Assembly: GCF_000764305.2 (NCBI RefSeq)
Contig: NW_025946789.1
Coordinates: 273,022-337,021 of the forward strand
Length of the DNA: 64,000 bases
Direction of reading: 5' to 3'
Source of the DNA: Hyalella azteca
Taxonomy: Eukaryota; Arthropoda; Malacostraca; Amphipoda; Hyalellidae
Each line of letters begins with the position of its first letter. The stretch's first letter is position 1. Positions 33,972-47,200 of the stretch are shown piece after piece. A program made the translations under genes and the position numbers. The notes under the pieces were generated by a model. The model had not been told where the DNA came from, searched no databases, and was given only the letters and a program-made list of their open reading frames with translations.

Positions 33972-36900
33972 GCTTTTGTTCCTCCTTTGCCATGTTAACG
34001 TCTCTGTTCTTGCTAAAGTTTACCATATTACCGACCATTTCTTGCGTCAGGAAAGATAAGACTCTCGCAATAGTAATAACTATGACCTGAAGTATTCTTA
34101 CTCGACATTGTGTGCAGCATAGCAACTGCACATAAAATAATTCTCATTTGATTCAATGGTAACTTAAATTAAGTAATATTCTTTACTAAATTTAATCTGC
34201 ATTTGGTTTTAGTCATGGCGCGTCGAGAAAGCATTGTTAACCGACAATGAACATGCATAATGATAAATTTTTTCATGTTCTTTATCTAGCTACAAGTAAA
34301 CTAGGCGACTTCCAAGTCCCGTGATGAAGCTGTGTCGTCTTGATACGATATATCCTAAGCTTTTGTCCCCTTCCCGCCGCCAAGTGTGAATTTCCTCCAG
34401 ATTTAGCACAGTAAATGTTCTGGATTTTTCCTGAAGCATCGACTCGTGCTCCTTGCCGTTCCTTTTTTCTATGAAAGTCCTTACTTATGAATGTCATTTT
34501 ACGGCTCTCGACATGGGAAAGATTGCTATTATTGCTCCGCCTTTTCGTCAGATCTGCGCTCATGGAAGCTCAATAAACGATTGAAGCGTCGGCCATGGTT
34601 GTTCATTTGCGCTTTTATTCGTGTTTATTTTCATTGTTTTTGCGTATTGGATTGTTGTATTTCAAGCATGCTTTCTATTTCTGGCTGGCCGTATAATGAA
34701 ATGCCCAGGTGGCTGATAATAAATTACTTGAAATCATTAATCGGGATGAGATTTCCTTTAATCATGTTTGTTCTTGAGTTATGTGAGCACGTTTGCTAGT
34801 TAATATGTTATCTTGCTAGGATGTTATTTTAGTATAAGTTAAATGAAGAGGTGACTTGGAGTTAATTTGATTGTTTCAATACTTTAGTTGTAGTTTTTTT
34901 TTTTTTTTGAAGAAGGAACAATCTTTTTTTTTCTTTCTTTAAAGCTGTCGATTATTGTGTGCGATCTTCCACGGCACTGCGGAAAAATTCCTCATCGCAT
35001 TTATAAGAAAACGTTGAGGCCCTTCCAATTTTCAATCATGTCGTCGTCTTTGAAATGAGGATAAGTGAGTAAAACACGCCTGATCTTTTGTTCACTTTTC
35101 TTATACTTTCATTATTAATTGATGTTCAAAACCACGTCTTGATTGAAAACATTTCATTTGCTGAAGGCCACACGCAACATGCAACACTTTGCCGACTTTT
35201 CCACCCTTGAGCTGTGCGCTGCCGATTCCTCGCGGTTTTGGAATCGGCAAGTTGCCGATTTCAAAACCCATTTCCAACTCCTAAAGTCGGAAATGTCCAG
35301 CGTCACTGCGGCGCGCCTATTTTGGTCCCCAGCCCGCCCTGAAATCGTATCCATGAAGAGACAAGGCCCATCTCATTAATCTAGAATTTTTTTCCTTGTT
35401 TTGTCGCAACCATTGCAGAGGCGCATGATCTGTACGAATTATAATCTTCTTACTGAACAAATATTGATGACAATAGTTGACACACCATTTAATTGCTAGA
35501 CATTCCTGCTCGAACACCGATGAGGTGTTATCTTCAAGGGCCATGAAGAAACAACTCATTATTTCTTGAATATTTTATTAGAGAAAGTTAATGAAGACCG
35601 TAAAACTGATGACCGATAATGTACAATGAATTAATATGAAATCGTAGTATACATAAACTAAACTCTTTCTTTACAAGCCTAGCTTGCATCACACTGTTGC
35701 ACAAGCCTACCTTTATTCCTTACACTTGTAATGGAAGATAATTATAATGAGAGGGGAGGAGGGGCGGTTATGGGAGCAAGTAACATGACCACGATGGGAA
35801 TAAGGCACTGGGCTAACGACACTCTTTCCTACACGGCCTTGGCACAACTCATCAGTTTAAAGTTCCGTTTGGAATATTGTCTTGCTGAAAGCTAGGCGTG
35901 CTTTAAATGCACAAAAAAAATTATCTTTTCATCTGCTGATAAGAAATTAAAAGCTTATATGAAGAAAAATTCCTTTCAATCGGTTGGTATGAGAAAAAGT
36001 TAAATGAAGCGAGGGAAATAGAACTTACGGCACAACATATTGGCAAGTAATTACTAAACATCGGAAAAGGCATCCGCGTCTGAAAGTCCTTAGTATTTCA
36101 AAAGAATGGAACAACCTCTGGCAAAAACGAGTCTCATATTACCGATGATTCAGCTCAGTTAGACATTAATAGTATAAAAGCGGCAAAAAAAATTTGTCAA
36201 AAATGTATTAGCCACGAGAAAGGGTGCGCCATTTTTGTGTTTAAAAACAAGTGCGAGAAAACCAACCCACAACACAGCGACTTCGTGACGACTAGGGGGA
36301 GCGACTGACAGCCTGTCACATTAGATGGACACCAGCGAGCTGACAGGAGTTGCCGGCTTGCTGGCAACAGTCCAGTGTCAACAGAAACAACAATCCAGTG
36401 CATAACACAACAGGACAATCTAGTGTGTAGACCCAAAAATCTAGGGTGTTGACAGTGGGTCAACTCAACAGTCCTGTTTGTTGACACTAGCCCTCTAAAC
36501 ACCGTGCATATCAAGACAATTGAATTTAATTAACCAAATAGGAAGACGTTTATTGGCATTCTCTTTTCCAACACGTGTTTTTCCAGCATCAGAAGAAACC
36601 TGACGCCCTCAGCCCTAACATAAACTGAGGTTACCAGCGACTCCTTATAAAAGTAAGCCATGCTTGACAAGCGTCTGCCTGTAGAATAAAACCTGAGAAA
36701 TTCTTTCTAAAACTGAAAAAAATGACCAGGCAAAAAATCAGTCGCGTTTTTTTAAGAACGCAGCGATAAATCTTCCGTCTAGTGTACGGCGGTAGCCTAC
36801 GGTTAGACAAAAGTTCAGCAGCACTTAAAAAAAATAACTATTGAAATTTTCGCGTCCCATGGAAGAGCACCTAGAATATATAAAGATAGGTACTAACATT

Positions 36901-38226
36901 CTTAAGAACATGACCATCGTCACCATCACGCATAGAACAAAGTCCGACCTCGTACTTCAAATATGCACACAAAACGAACCGTTGTGTATTATATTACAAA
37001 TCCTTCATTCACAGAAGCGTCAGCATTAACCTAGAGATTCAATGCAAGGCTTCGTATCATCACGGTACGCGACCCTGTCAACTTTTGTACAAATAAAATT
37101 CTAAGCGTTAAATGAATCGCAAGTTGGCGTGTTTACGAAAAAGCTAAGATGGCTAGCGTACAGAGAAGCTATAAACAAATGGCATGGCTAAGGCACTAAG
37201 CCTTCTAAAAGTTATTGGTTATGAACACAAAATACACGCACAAACTTGGTGTTCAAGCAATGTTAATCAATATACACAAATTCGTACATAGTAAAAGTAC
37301 AGCAGATAATATTCGTGACGAGTGCCCGGTCACACGTCGGCTTCTCGCTTCTTACGTCACGTGTAATTAAATGCAATGCATCGCACGCAAGGCCGAAGTA
37401 CTTCAAATAAACATAATTATTATTCCGTGAGTTAGCACAGGCAGACGAGTTAAAATGTACGGGCGTGCCTAACAACAGACATAAACACGTTATCGAAGAC
37501 GTATATCACACACGAGAGGTTTCATCATCATGGACACCGGTGAAGCGCACTAACCTTCTCTTGATTGTTAGACAGTCAAGGCTAAAAAATTTATTGCGAG
37601 ATGTTGAACATCGTTCATTGCTCATCGAGGTGCAGAGAGGATTATTCTTTGATCCTCAGATTGAACATCAAGATAATACCTTACAGAATATAAAAAATTG
37701 GAGCGCAGTGTGGCGATGCCAAGTCAACAGTTCTTGTCGGTTAATCGATATAAATCCTTTAACCTTTAAAGCCCTTCTCGTGCAAGAGAAAATGCAACGT
37801 CATGCTCGTGCTCCGGACGCGTTCTAAAAGCTTGAGTCGCGTGTGAGCAAATAAAAAATTGAGAAAGTTAGACAAGCTGTGACACTTGATATTTTAAAGC
37901 TCATGGAATGTATTGAATTAAAATTGCTGAAGGAAATAAAATAAAGTTGAGAAGCATGGGAACGTGGGATGACACAGCAAATGTGTTTGTTTCATCGGAG
38001 TTGGTGGAAGCGCTGCAATCCCAATAAGATAGGACAAATGGATGATAAGAGTTGATGGAAACGCAGCAATTCAATGAGATAAGGACAAATAGATGATAAG
38101 AGTTGATGGAAGCGTTGCAATTCTAAAAGATATGGACAAATAGCTAAGTATTTTAACCGAGCTCGCAGACGAGACTAAGGATAAGGGCAGCGATGCTGAA
38201 GACCGTCCTCGCCACACCGTTTACAG
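33972..38226. other. Intergenic region between convergent SGTA and WDR62
   Basis: Mostly AT-rich with no supported gene. AATAAA at 34572 is a candidate SGTA polyadenylation signal. A gypsy RNase H relic lies at 35340-35559, and a repeat of about 55 bp in three copies lies at 37980-38140 (core GATAAGAGTTGATGGAAGCG). A 120-codon open frame at 37465-37827 has no recognised motif. Confidence 0.6.
35340..35559 (-). pseudogene. LTR retrotransposon (gypsy-type) RNase H fragment
   Basis: The minus strand encodes VFEQECLAIKWCVNYCHQYL followed by IIIRTDHAPLQWL and ending LHGYDF. This is the EQE-LA-IKW...TDH-PL-WL signature of the RNase H domain following gypsy-type reverse transcriptase. It is truncated at both ends; the expected RPG-x-N-x-x-AD-x-LS motif is missing. 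Confidence 0.85.
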
Positions 38227-41200
38227 TCATGTTGGTCCCGGGGGTGATGGCTGCGCCTGCGCCATCTTCTGCTGCACCATATTAACGAGCATGTCAGTGT
38301 ACTGCTGCATCATAGCCACCACCCTGGGGTCCTTGTCACTACCGCCGCCACCTTGGTTGGCCGCCAATGCCGCGGCCATGGCAGGAGGCATCATCTGAGG
38401 GCTGTGGACGGAAGATGTGAGGGGTGAGAGGGCATGTTGTGCCCTCGCTGCAGCCCCCAGCATGAGGGCTTTGAGGGCTCGTTGCTGCTGCTCTTCACCA
38501 GGCTGTCCTGAATTTCCAGTCTCTGCACTGACTCTCCACCACACCTGACTTAGTCGCTCGCAGCTCTCCACGGCCCACTCACAGAGGCTCTCCACCACGC
38601 TGGCTGTAACTGTACAAGAAATAAAATAAATTTTTCTTTTCATAAACGTATTCCTTCTATTTGAAATCTTCACACCTATTCAAAAGAAGACAGCGTCCGC
38701 TTAAAAGGTTATGCCCGGTTAAATCAGTTACTGTTGTAAACATTTGTCGTGTAAGTAAATAATTTAATTGAAATCATTATTAATTAAAGCTTGTGAGCCT
38801 GACTTCATCATTCCCACTTTAGGCAGTTCACCCAACAAATCGCAGCGAATGCACAAGCAGCAATCATTTGACCAATCACCGAACAACTGCATTAATCATA
38901 AAACTTTTAATGTAACTCATTCGTATATGAGCGGTAGGTATAAAGTATGAGGGCATACATGAGAATACTATGAGTATATACGAGTATACTCATATATAAG
39001 TATATGAGTAAAGTATGATACGGCAGAGTGTGGGGAATGTGGGCAGAGGGTGAGAAGTGGGGGCAGAGCGTGGGTGTAGAGTGTGGGGAGTGAGGGCAGA
39101 GTAGGGGCAAAGTGTGGGGAGTGGCCGTAGAGTGGGGCAGAGTGTGGGAGTGGGAGGCAGAGTGTGGGGAGTGGGGGCAGAGTGTGGGAGTGGGAGGCAG
39201 AGTGGGTGTAGAGTGTGGGGAGTGGGGGCAGAGTGTGGGAGTGGGAGGCAGAGTGTGGGGAGTGGGTGTAGAGTGTGGAGAGGGGGGCAGAGGGTGGAGA
39301 GTGGAGCAGAGTGGGGGTAGAGTGTGGAGAGTGGAGCAGAGTGTGGGGAGTGGGTGTAGAGTGTGGGGAACGCACGGGGAATGGTCTCGAGGTCTATAGG
39401 GAAGGCTGACGCTGGGGCGCTGTAGTCGTCAGGACTGAGGTCGACGGTTGAGGCGGCTGACGAAGGTCTGCTCAGGTCAGACGCTGACATCTGACGACGA
39501 GGGGACGGTCCTGTCCGTAGCTGACCTCCTGCACTGCGCATCGTCAGGGACCTGCGGCGAGCCAGCGTCAGCACAAGCAATCAGAGATGTCAGCACCCAG
39601 AGAATGTCGGAGCAGCAAGGGGGATCAGAGTGGAAATAAAAATGGGAACAACGGAGGGCCAGAGTGGGATCACTTAAGGATCAGAAAGGGAATCAGAGTG
39701 GGGATTGAAGTGGAATCAGAGTGGAGATCAAACCTGGATCAAAGCTGAATCGAAATGGGATAAGAGAGGGAATCAAAGTTTGATTAAAATGGGATCAGAG
39801 TGGGGGATCAAATTGATAATCAAAGAAATAACTGCACGAGGTAAAGCAGATCACAGTAGCAAGTGACGGTGTTTTAACTTACATTAAAGTGCAATGATAA
39901 ACCTCCACGGCATCTCTCCAATAATGCGAAAATATATTCAGGTATAAAATTTCCGGACATCAAGAAACATATGACAAATAAATACAAGTGCAAGTTTGCA
40001 TACAAGATAAAATGATTACTGGACTTTTGGGGCTGAGCTTCACGAGAACTGAAATTGCTCGAGTGCTAAGGGAACGGTGGATATTTCAACACAAATGTTG
40101 GTAGCATGAGAATAAGTTTATAATTTGGAATGTTACAACTTCTTACCTACATGAGAGTTTATAATTCTTATTCTAAGGAACTTGAGTTGTTCAAATTATT
40201 GAATAATTGCTGGTTGACCTTGTCTGTGAGTATACCAGCAAGTAATCCATTTGTTATTATTAATTATTATTAGAAGTCATTTATTATTAAGTAGTAGCTT
40301 ACAAGATTTTAGTAATCTTATTTATAGGTTAAAGTTAATGAGTCAGTAAATGCGTACAGAATTGCGCAATTTCCAGATTTAGTAAGAGCGAATGTTTTAC
40401 ACTAGCAAATTTACTTTGCGAATAACAAGACCCAGGGTGTACCGACCTACCCTAATATTACAGCAAACCAAACACAGTAAATAGAACAACAGTAAATATG
40501 AGAATGAGGTGTGTTACATGAGGCTCATTAAAGACACACAAACGAGCCGTTAATAATATTAAGATACTACAAGTTCGGGGCGCAATTGAGCCGCAGCACA
40601 GGCTAGCGGCTCAACAGTTCTCTGTTTGATTAATTAGCTGAATAAAATTAGTGGGTCTTGCCAAAAAAATAACTGATAGGCAGGCAAAGCATACAGTATG
40701 TAATTTTTTCCAAATCACGAGCCTTGTTAAATGATTAGTGCAGCGATTGCGCCTATTTTTTATATGCAAACGTAAGCATCGATGAGTTTCTCCCGGGGGT
40801 GAAAACCGTTAGGTTAGCGGGGCTTTAAAAGCAGTTTGCAATCAGATTAACTGCCTTCCTGTTAAACCGTCAGGTAAGTGAGGCGTTATAAGCATTTGCG
40901 TTCGCACTGTCTTGCTTCGGTTAAACCGTCAAGTTAGCGGGGCGTTAGAGGCATTTTGCGTTCAAGTTAACTGTTTTGCTGCGGTTAAACCGTCAAGTTA
41001 GCGGGGCGTTAGAGGCATTTTGCGTTCAAGTTAACTTTTGCTGCGGTTAAACCGTCAAGTTAGCGGGGCTTTAGAGGCAGTTTGCGTTCAAGTTAACTCT
41101 TTTGCTGCGGGTAAACCGTCAAGTTAGCGGGGCGTTAGAGGCATTTTGCGTTCAAGTTAACTCTTTTCCTGCGGTTAAACCGTCAAGTTAGCGGAGCGTT

Positions 41201-44200
41201 AGAGGCATTTTGCGTAAAGTTTGTTGATAACCTACACTAACCTGTTGAGGTCTGCAGTGAGGTCCCGCTCACTTACGGCTCGTACAGGCATGCCAGGCCG
41301 CCTACTGAGATACACAAGTCATACTGGGACATTTATGGTGCTGCCGAGATACATATGGTGCTACTGAGACATATATTGTGTTTTTGAGACAGATATTGTG
41401 CTGCCGGGATATATATGGTACTACTGGGACATATATGGTGCTTCTGGGACTTTCATGGTGCTGCCGGGACATACCGGTACGTATATGGTGCTACTGGGGT
41501 ATATATGTTAGTACCGCGGTATATATGGTGTCCCAATAATACTGGAAAACAATCTAAATGAATCATTATAAAAGCTAGCATTGCAGGTTGTGGTCGACAC
41601 GTGCCGCAGAGTTCTCCGGCTGTTGCATTTAGCGGAACATTTGCTAACACAAACTGAACTCTTCAACGGAAATATAAAAAATTAGCATGCCCGAAAATTG
41701 GATGAACAAAGTACATAATGCGCAGTAAATTTTACAGTAACGAGTAATTTTACAGTAACCATGCCTTGATAGAGCAGCCTTTGTCTCTACAAAATGAGTG
41801 TGCAGAAAAAAAAAACATGCATAAATCAAACAAGAATTATACAAAGATCCGTAAGTGAAATACGGATGAACAATCGCCACAGCAAACACTGGGAAGGAAA
41901 TAAAAATAATCAAGTAATTAAACAAGCTATAGGATGCAACTTGCGTCTGGGTGCCAAGCTTTTTTTGTAAGTCCTCATCTATGAAATTCAGTTCAGGGTC
42001 TGAGTATGAAACTCGAGTCAGGGTCTCAGCCCAAGTCAGAATCAGAGCCTAAGTAAGAGTCAGAGTCTAAGTCCGACTCAGAATCAGAGCCCAGGTAAGA
42101 GTCCGAGTCAGAGTCAGAGCCCAAGTAAGAGTCTAAGTCTAAGTCAGAGCCTAAGTTAGAGTCAGTCTAAGTCCGAGTCAGTCAGAGCCCGAGTCAGAGT
42201 CTAAATCAGAATCTGAATGAGAGAGATATTAGGCGGTGCAAAGTTTGGGCCCAGGTCCGTGACTGCGCACGAGAGCATGTCGGGACAACAGGAGCCTATA
42301 CGGCGATGACCCAAATGACGTCAATCTTGTTAAGCACCGATGCACGTCATGACGTAATGCCATGAATAAAATAATGATGAGAGGCATTGAATAACATGAT
42401 GCAGTGCACTGAAGTATAAACTGCAATGAAGTACATAATGCCCCCCACCGTCGTAACCCAGCCCTCCATGGAGCAAGTAGCACGCAGTACATAATGTCCC
42501 CCACCGTCGTAACCCAGCCCTCCATGGAGCAAGTAGCACGCAGTACATAATGTCCCCTACCGCNGCAGTAAGCAATAGTAAACTGGCAGTGACTAGTAAT
42601 AAACTAGCAGTAAGCAATAGTCAACTGGCAGTAAGCAATAGTAAACTGGCAGTAAGCAATGGTAAACTGGCAGTGACTAGTAATAAACTGGCAGTAAGCA
42701 ATGGTAAACTGGCAGTGACTAGTAATAAACTAGCAGTAAGCAATAGTCAACTAGTCTCAAGATAAAGTTTACTGACCGGTAGAGAGCGCCTGGGAGAGAG
42801 AAGACTTGCGTTTAAGTGCCCGGGGCGTCATCTTGCTGGCGGCGCTGGGGGGGTTCTGGCGCCCCCCTCCCCGCCCCCCGCCCTCATCCTGCCATACAAA
42901 CATACAATTAACATCATCCTGTACACAGGTTAGCCATGTCACGTCTGCAGGTACACAACACAGCGAAAAGAGAATTTTGGAAACACACAGCATGTTCAGT
43001 ATTATAGAGCATGTATTATAGAGTTCAGTAGTATAGAGCTGTTCAGTATTGTACACATCACACACGGCCCCGATGGTAATCAAGGGCATCCCTGCGGTCC
43101 CCAGTCCTTTAGGGACCCTCATGAGGTCCCATATTCCTAGAACCCTCCTAAAGTTCTCAAGGCCTACAATGTTCCCACGTTTCCCAGATCCCCCGAAAGG
43201 TTCCCCCGTACTCTAAAGACCCCAAAGTCCCGCGTCCCCAAGGTCCCCCGTCCTCAAGGTCCCACGTCCCCAAGATCCCACATCCCCAAGGTCCCCCGTC
43301 CCCTAAAAAGGTCCCCCAGACCCACCTGGTCCATCCTGGTGACGGAGTTGGAGCGCAGAACAGGGGCCCCGAACTGCTGGGACCCGCGGCCCGGGGACTT
43401 GCCGGGACACCGACTCTTGCGTCCTCCCGCTGGGACCAAAACATCAGCGTTACAAGCGATTACTTCAAAGATATGTTCGTTTAAGATTTAAACTAACTGC
43501 CTCTAATAAATGTTGTATTTTTTTATTAATCTCTTTTATATTTCCACATAACTAAAAATAAATCATGAACTTGGGAGCCAAATTAACTGCATCCGATAAA
43601 TGTGGTATAATTTTTTCATTCATTAATCTATTTTACAGTCCAACGTAACTAGAAATAAATCATGAACTTGGGAGCTATACTAACTGCATCCGATAAATGT
43701 GGTATTATTTTTTCATTCATTAATCTATTTTACATTACCACATAACTAAAAATAAATCATGAACTTGGGAGCTAAACTCAGTATATTCAATAAATATTTT
43801 TCTTTATTCATAAATCTATTTAATATTGCTAACTGCAAGGAAATAATATTTTGAGAGCTAAACTTATAACATACGATAAATATCTTATTTTTTATGAACG
43901 TACACGTAAGCTAATTAAGTTGGACGCAAATTAAATTCATGCGAGCGTATCTATTAATGCAATGAGTTAAAGCCTACTAATAGAAACTGACATGCACAAT
44001 AACGTTAGATGCATAAATCAAATTAGGCGTAAATTAATTAAATAAAATTACATTCTATGAACGTCCACGGACATTACGCGAGCACAACACGGAGATGCAT
44101 AAAATTAAATATAGAAATAAATACAGAAATATATGCATAGCAATATATTTGATGATATAATAAACAATAAACATTACGCATAATAAAAAAAGAGTCTATT

Positions 44201-47200
44201 GATCATCCAGCGAGCATCTCTAGCAAACACTAGTTTAATGTTTAATTTTAAGTTTAATAAACGAAGAAACTAGCGAAATGAAAAGAGATGCCGGTAGGAA
44301 ATTGTGGATATGTTGGATATGTGGGGTTGGGGTTAGTCTCACCAGTGGTGGGGTTGGGGTTAGTCTCACCAGTGGTGGGGTTGGGGTTAGTCTCACCAGT
44401 GGTGGGGTTGGGGTTAGTCTCACCAGTGGTGTGGTTGGGGTTAGTCTCACCAGTCGTGGGGTGGGGTTAGTCTCACCAGTCGTGGGGTTGGGGTTAGTCT
44501 CACCAGTGGTGGGGTTGGGGTTAGTCTCACCAGTCGTGGGAGTCACCGCTGCAGCCATCACCACCTGCACCATACTCGCCTGTCACTGTGGTGTACTACA
44601 GTGGTAGACCATACTCGCCTGTCACTGTGGTGTACTACAGTGGTAGACCATACTCGCCTGTCACTGTGGTGCACTACAGTGGTGCACTGTACTGGTGCAC
44701 CATACTTGCCTGTCACTGTGGTGCACTGTACTGCTGCACCATACATGCTCAGCACAGTGATGCACTACACTGGTGCACAACACTGATGCACCACACCTGC
44801 TTGTCACTGTTTTGCACTCTACTGGTGCACTACACTTGCTTGTTACTGTGTTGCTCTACAGTGGTGCACTACACTTGCTTGTCACTGTGGTGCTGTGTAC
44901 TGGTGCACCACATTGGTGCTTGCCTGTCACTGTGGTAAACTATGCACCACAGTGTCAGTAACTGTGATGCACTACAGTCATGCACAACACATTTATAAAT
45001 GCACCCACCACACTAGCCTCTTCTGTCGCGCCTATTACTTGAGTGAAGACATTCATGTCGTGTCGTCAATGGAGCTTCTACTAATTGCTAATGTCGGGGT
45101 AATAAATAAGAGGTACTTAACTAATGGTCTCACAGATGCACAGAAATAACTAACTTTAAAGGCTACATATTTACAGATGCATTTACTGACGACCTTAGTA
45201 GCCGCATCTATTGACCAAACAAACATTTAATAATGATCAAATTAATGCGTCAAGCAATTAGAGTTTTTGTACAGTTCATCTCTCACTGTTCACATTCACT
45301 CTACACGTCATCACCCTACACGGTCGGTTAAAGGAACACGAGGCATAAGGCACACAGCAATAACAGAAGGTAATAAACGATCAATAACCTAAAGTCAACA
45401 TAGAAAGATGACGCTAACTTTCAACATGACTAACATTCAACATCCATGCAGCGACTGGGCAGAGCTACTAACGTAACGAAAAAGCTACGACGAAATAGAA
45501 ATTGCGAAACGAGAAAACAATAAAAACAACAAAGTAAATGTTCCGTCAACCGGAAGAAACATGAGAAGAGTACGAATACAACCGAGTAGAAGTCGTAAAA
45601 TAACCAAGTATAAAACGTGTAAACAACCGAGTAGAGGTCGTAAAAGCAACCAAGTAGAAGTCGTAAAACCAAAAAAGTAAACAAATCGACAGGAACAAAT
45701 TTGCTTGGGCGAATGCTTGGTATATGCAAGACCGAAGGCCAAAAAAAGAATTGACAAATGCACAGGAGAAGCAAGAGGCAAATGAGACGCCTTACGTTTC
45801 GAGGGCAGGACTTGAGGGAGCGTGAGGTGCCTGGCGAGAGACACTCTATGGGCGCGACCAGGCCTCTGCCGCAGGCTGTCGCTAGGGGCATGAGGGGAGT
45901 GAGTCACGAAGGCGTCGCTAGGGGCATGAGGGGAGACACTCACGAGGGCGTCGCTAGGGGCATGAGGGGAGTGATTCACGAGGGCGTCACTAGGAACATA
46001 TCTCTTGAGGGCAGCGCCGTTGGAGACCGTCCCGCCATGCAAGGTTCTCAAAGGCTGGTATCTTGGCAATGTAGCGCTCCCGCTTACGAAAGAAGACTCG
46101 TCTTTCTTCAATGGAGGGAACGAGGCAGCATCACAACTTAAAGAAGGAACTTGAGTCACCCTTCTCAGCACGGCGGGGGACTTGGGAATGTCTTTCTTTG
46201 AGGGTGAGGACGCATGAAAATTTTCCACTGTTTCTATACCGGCACCGAAGCAATGAGTGAAGTTATTCAAGTTCGCTGCTCTGACATCGCCGTGCCATGA
46301 GAAGCTCAAGGCTTCCGAAGCATCTTCAATGACAGATGTTGTAGTATTACCTAAGTCGTTGCCTCCAAAGCCAGGCTGGCCTGACCTCAGCAGAGCGTCC
46401 ACGGCAGATTTATCCGCGTAGGATCTGGCTGCTGCAGGTGACGGTCGGTACGAAGGCTCGAAGTTCGTCCTACACAAAGACTCGTGAGGCCTGATGCCGG
46501 GCCGGTAAGGCCCGTTGCCCATCAACTGATGGGCATTCGTCGTGGTTGTCAGATCAAAATACACGCCATCTGCCTCAGGTAAACCAGAGTCAGACCAGCA
46601 GCGAGGGGAGTCCAGGTGCACAGAACGAGAGACAGGATGTGGGCGCAGCTCTTGAAACTTACGTTTGAATTCTGTGAGCTCTGAACTTGTCTCTTGATTG
46701 CGAGTGAAGTCTTGATGAGAGACAAAGAGTCGTTGCAGAGATTCTCGTGAGTCTGATATAGAACGAAGCTCCTCATTACGAAGCAAAACTGATCCACAGT
46801 CTAGAGACCGAGACAACCCATATGACGAACTCGCTCCATCTGAAGTGAATACCTCGTCTTCATCTTGTTCATTGCAGTCTCTCCGAGACGAACGTTCTTG
46901 AATGAAATAGCCTGCCTCAAGTTCGTGACTCACAGTCTTCTCATAATCCCCGTCATTAAGACTAAAAGAATTGTTGAGGTTATTGCCATCGCTGTCATCC
47001 AAACTGTCGTAGCTGTAGTCCGTCTCATTACTGATCACAGTGTCACTCCCAGACTCGGTGCTGTCACACGCTGTCTCGGAGTTCTCAGAGAAATGCACTG
47101 AGTTTGCAGATTTCTTTCTAACCGTGTAGGGGATAGCAGCTCCGGAGAGTGGATGTATCGAAAGCTTTTCTAAATCCCGAAAATAAACTTCCAGTTCCAG

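Noticed and set aside
37465..37827. 120-codon plus-strand frame
   Set aside because: No recognised motif, no neighbouring exon with matching phase, AT-rich surroundings. It may be chance.
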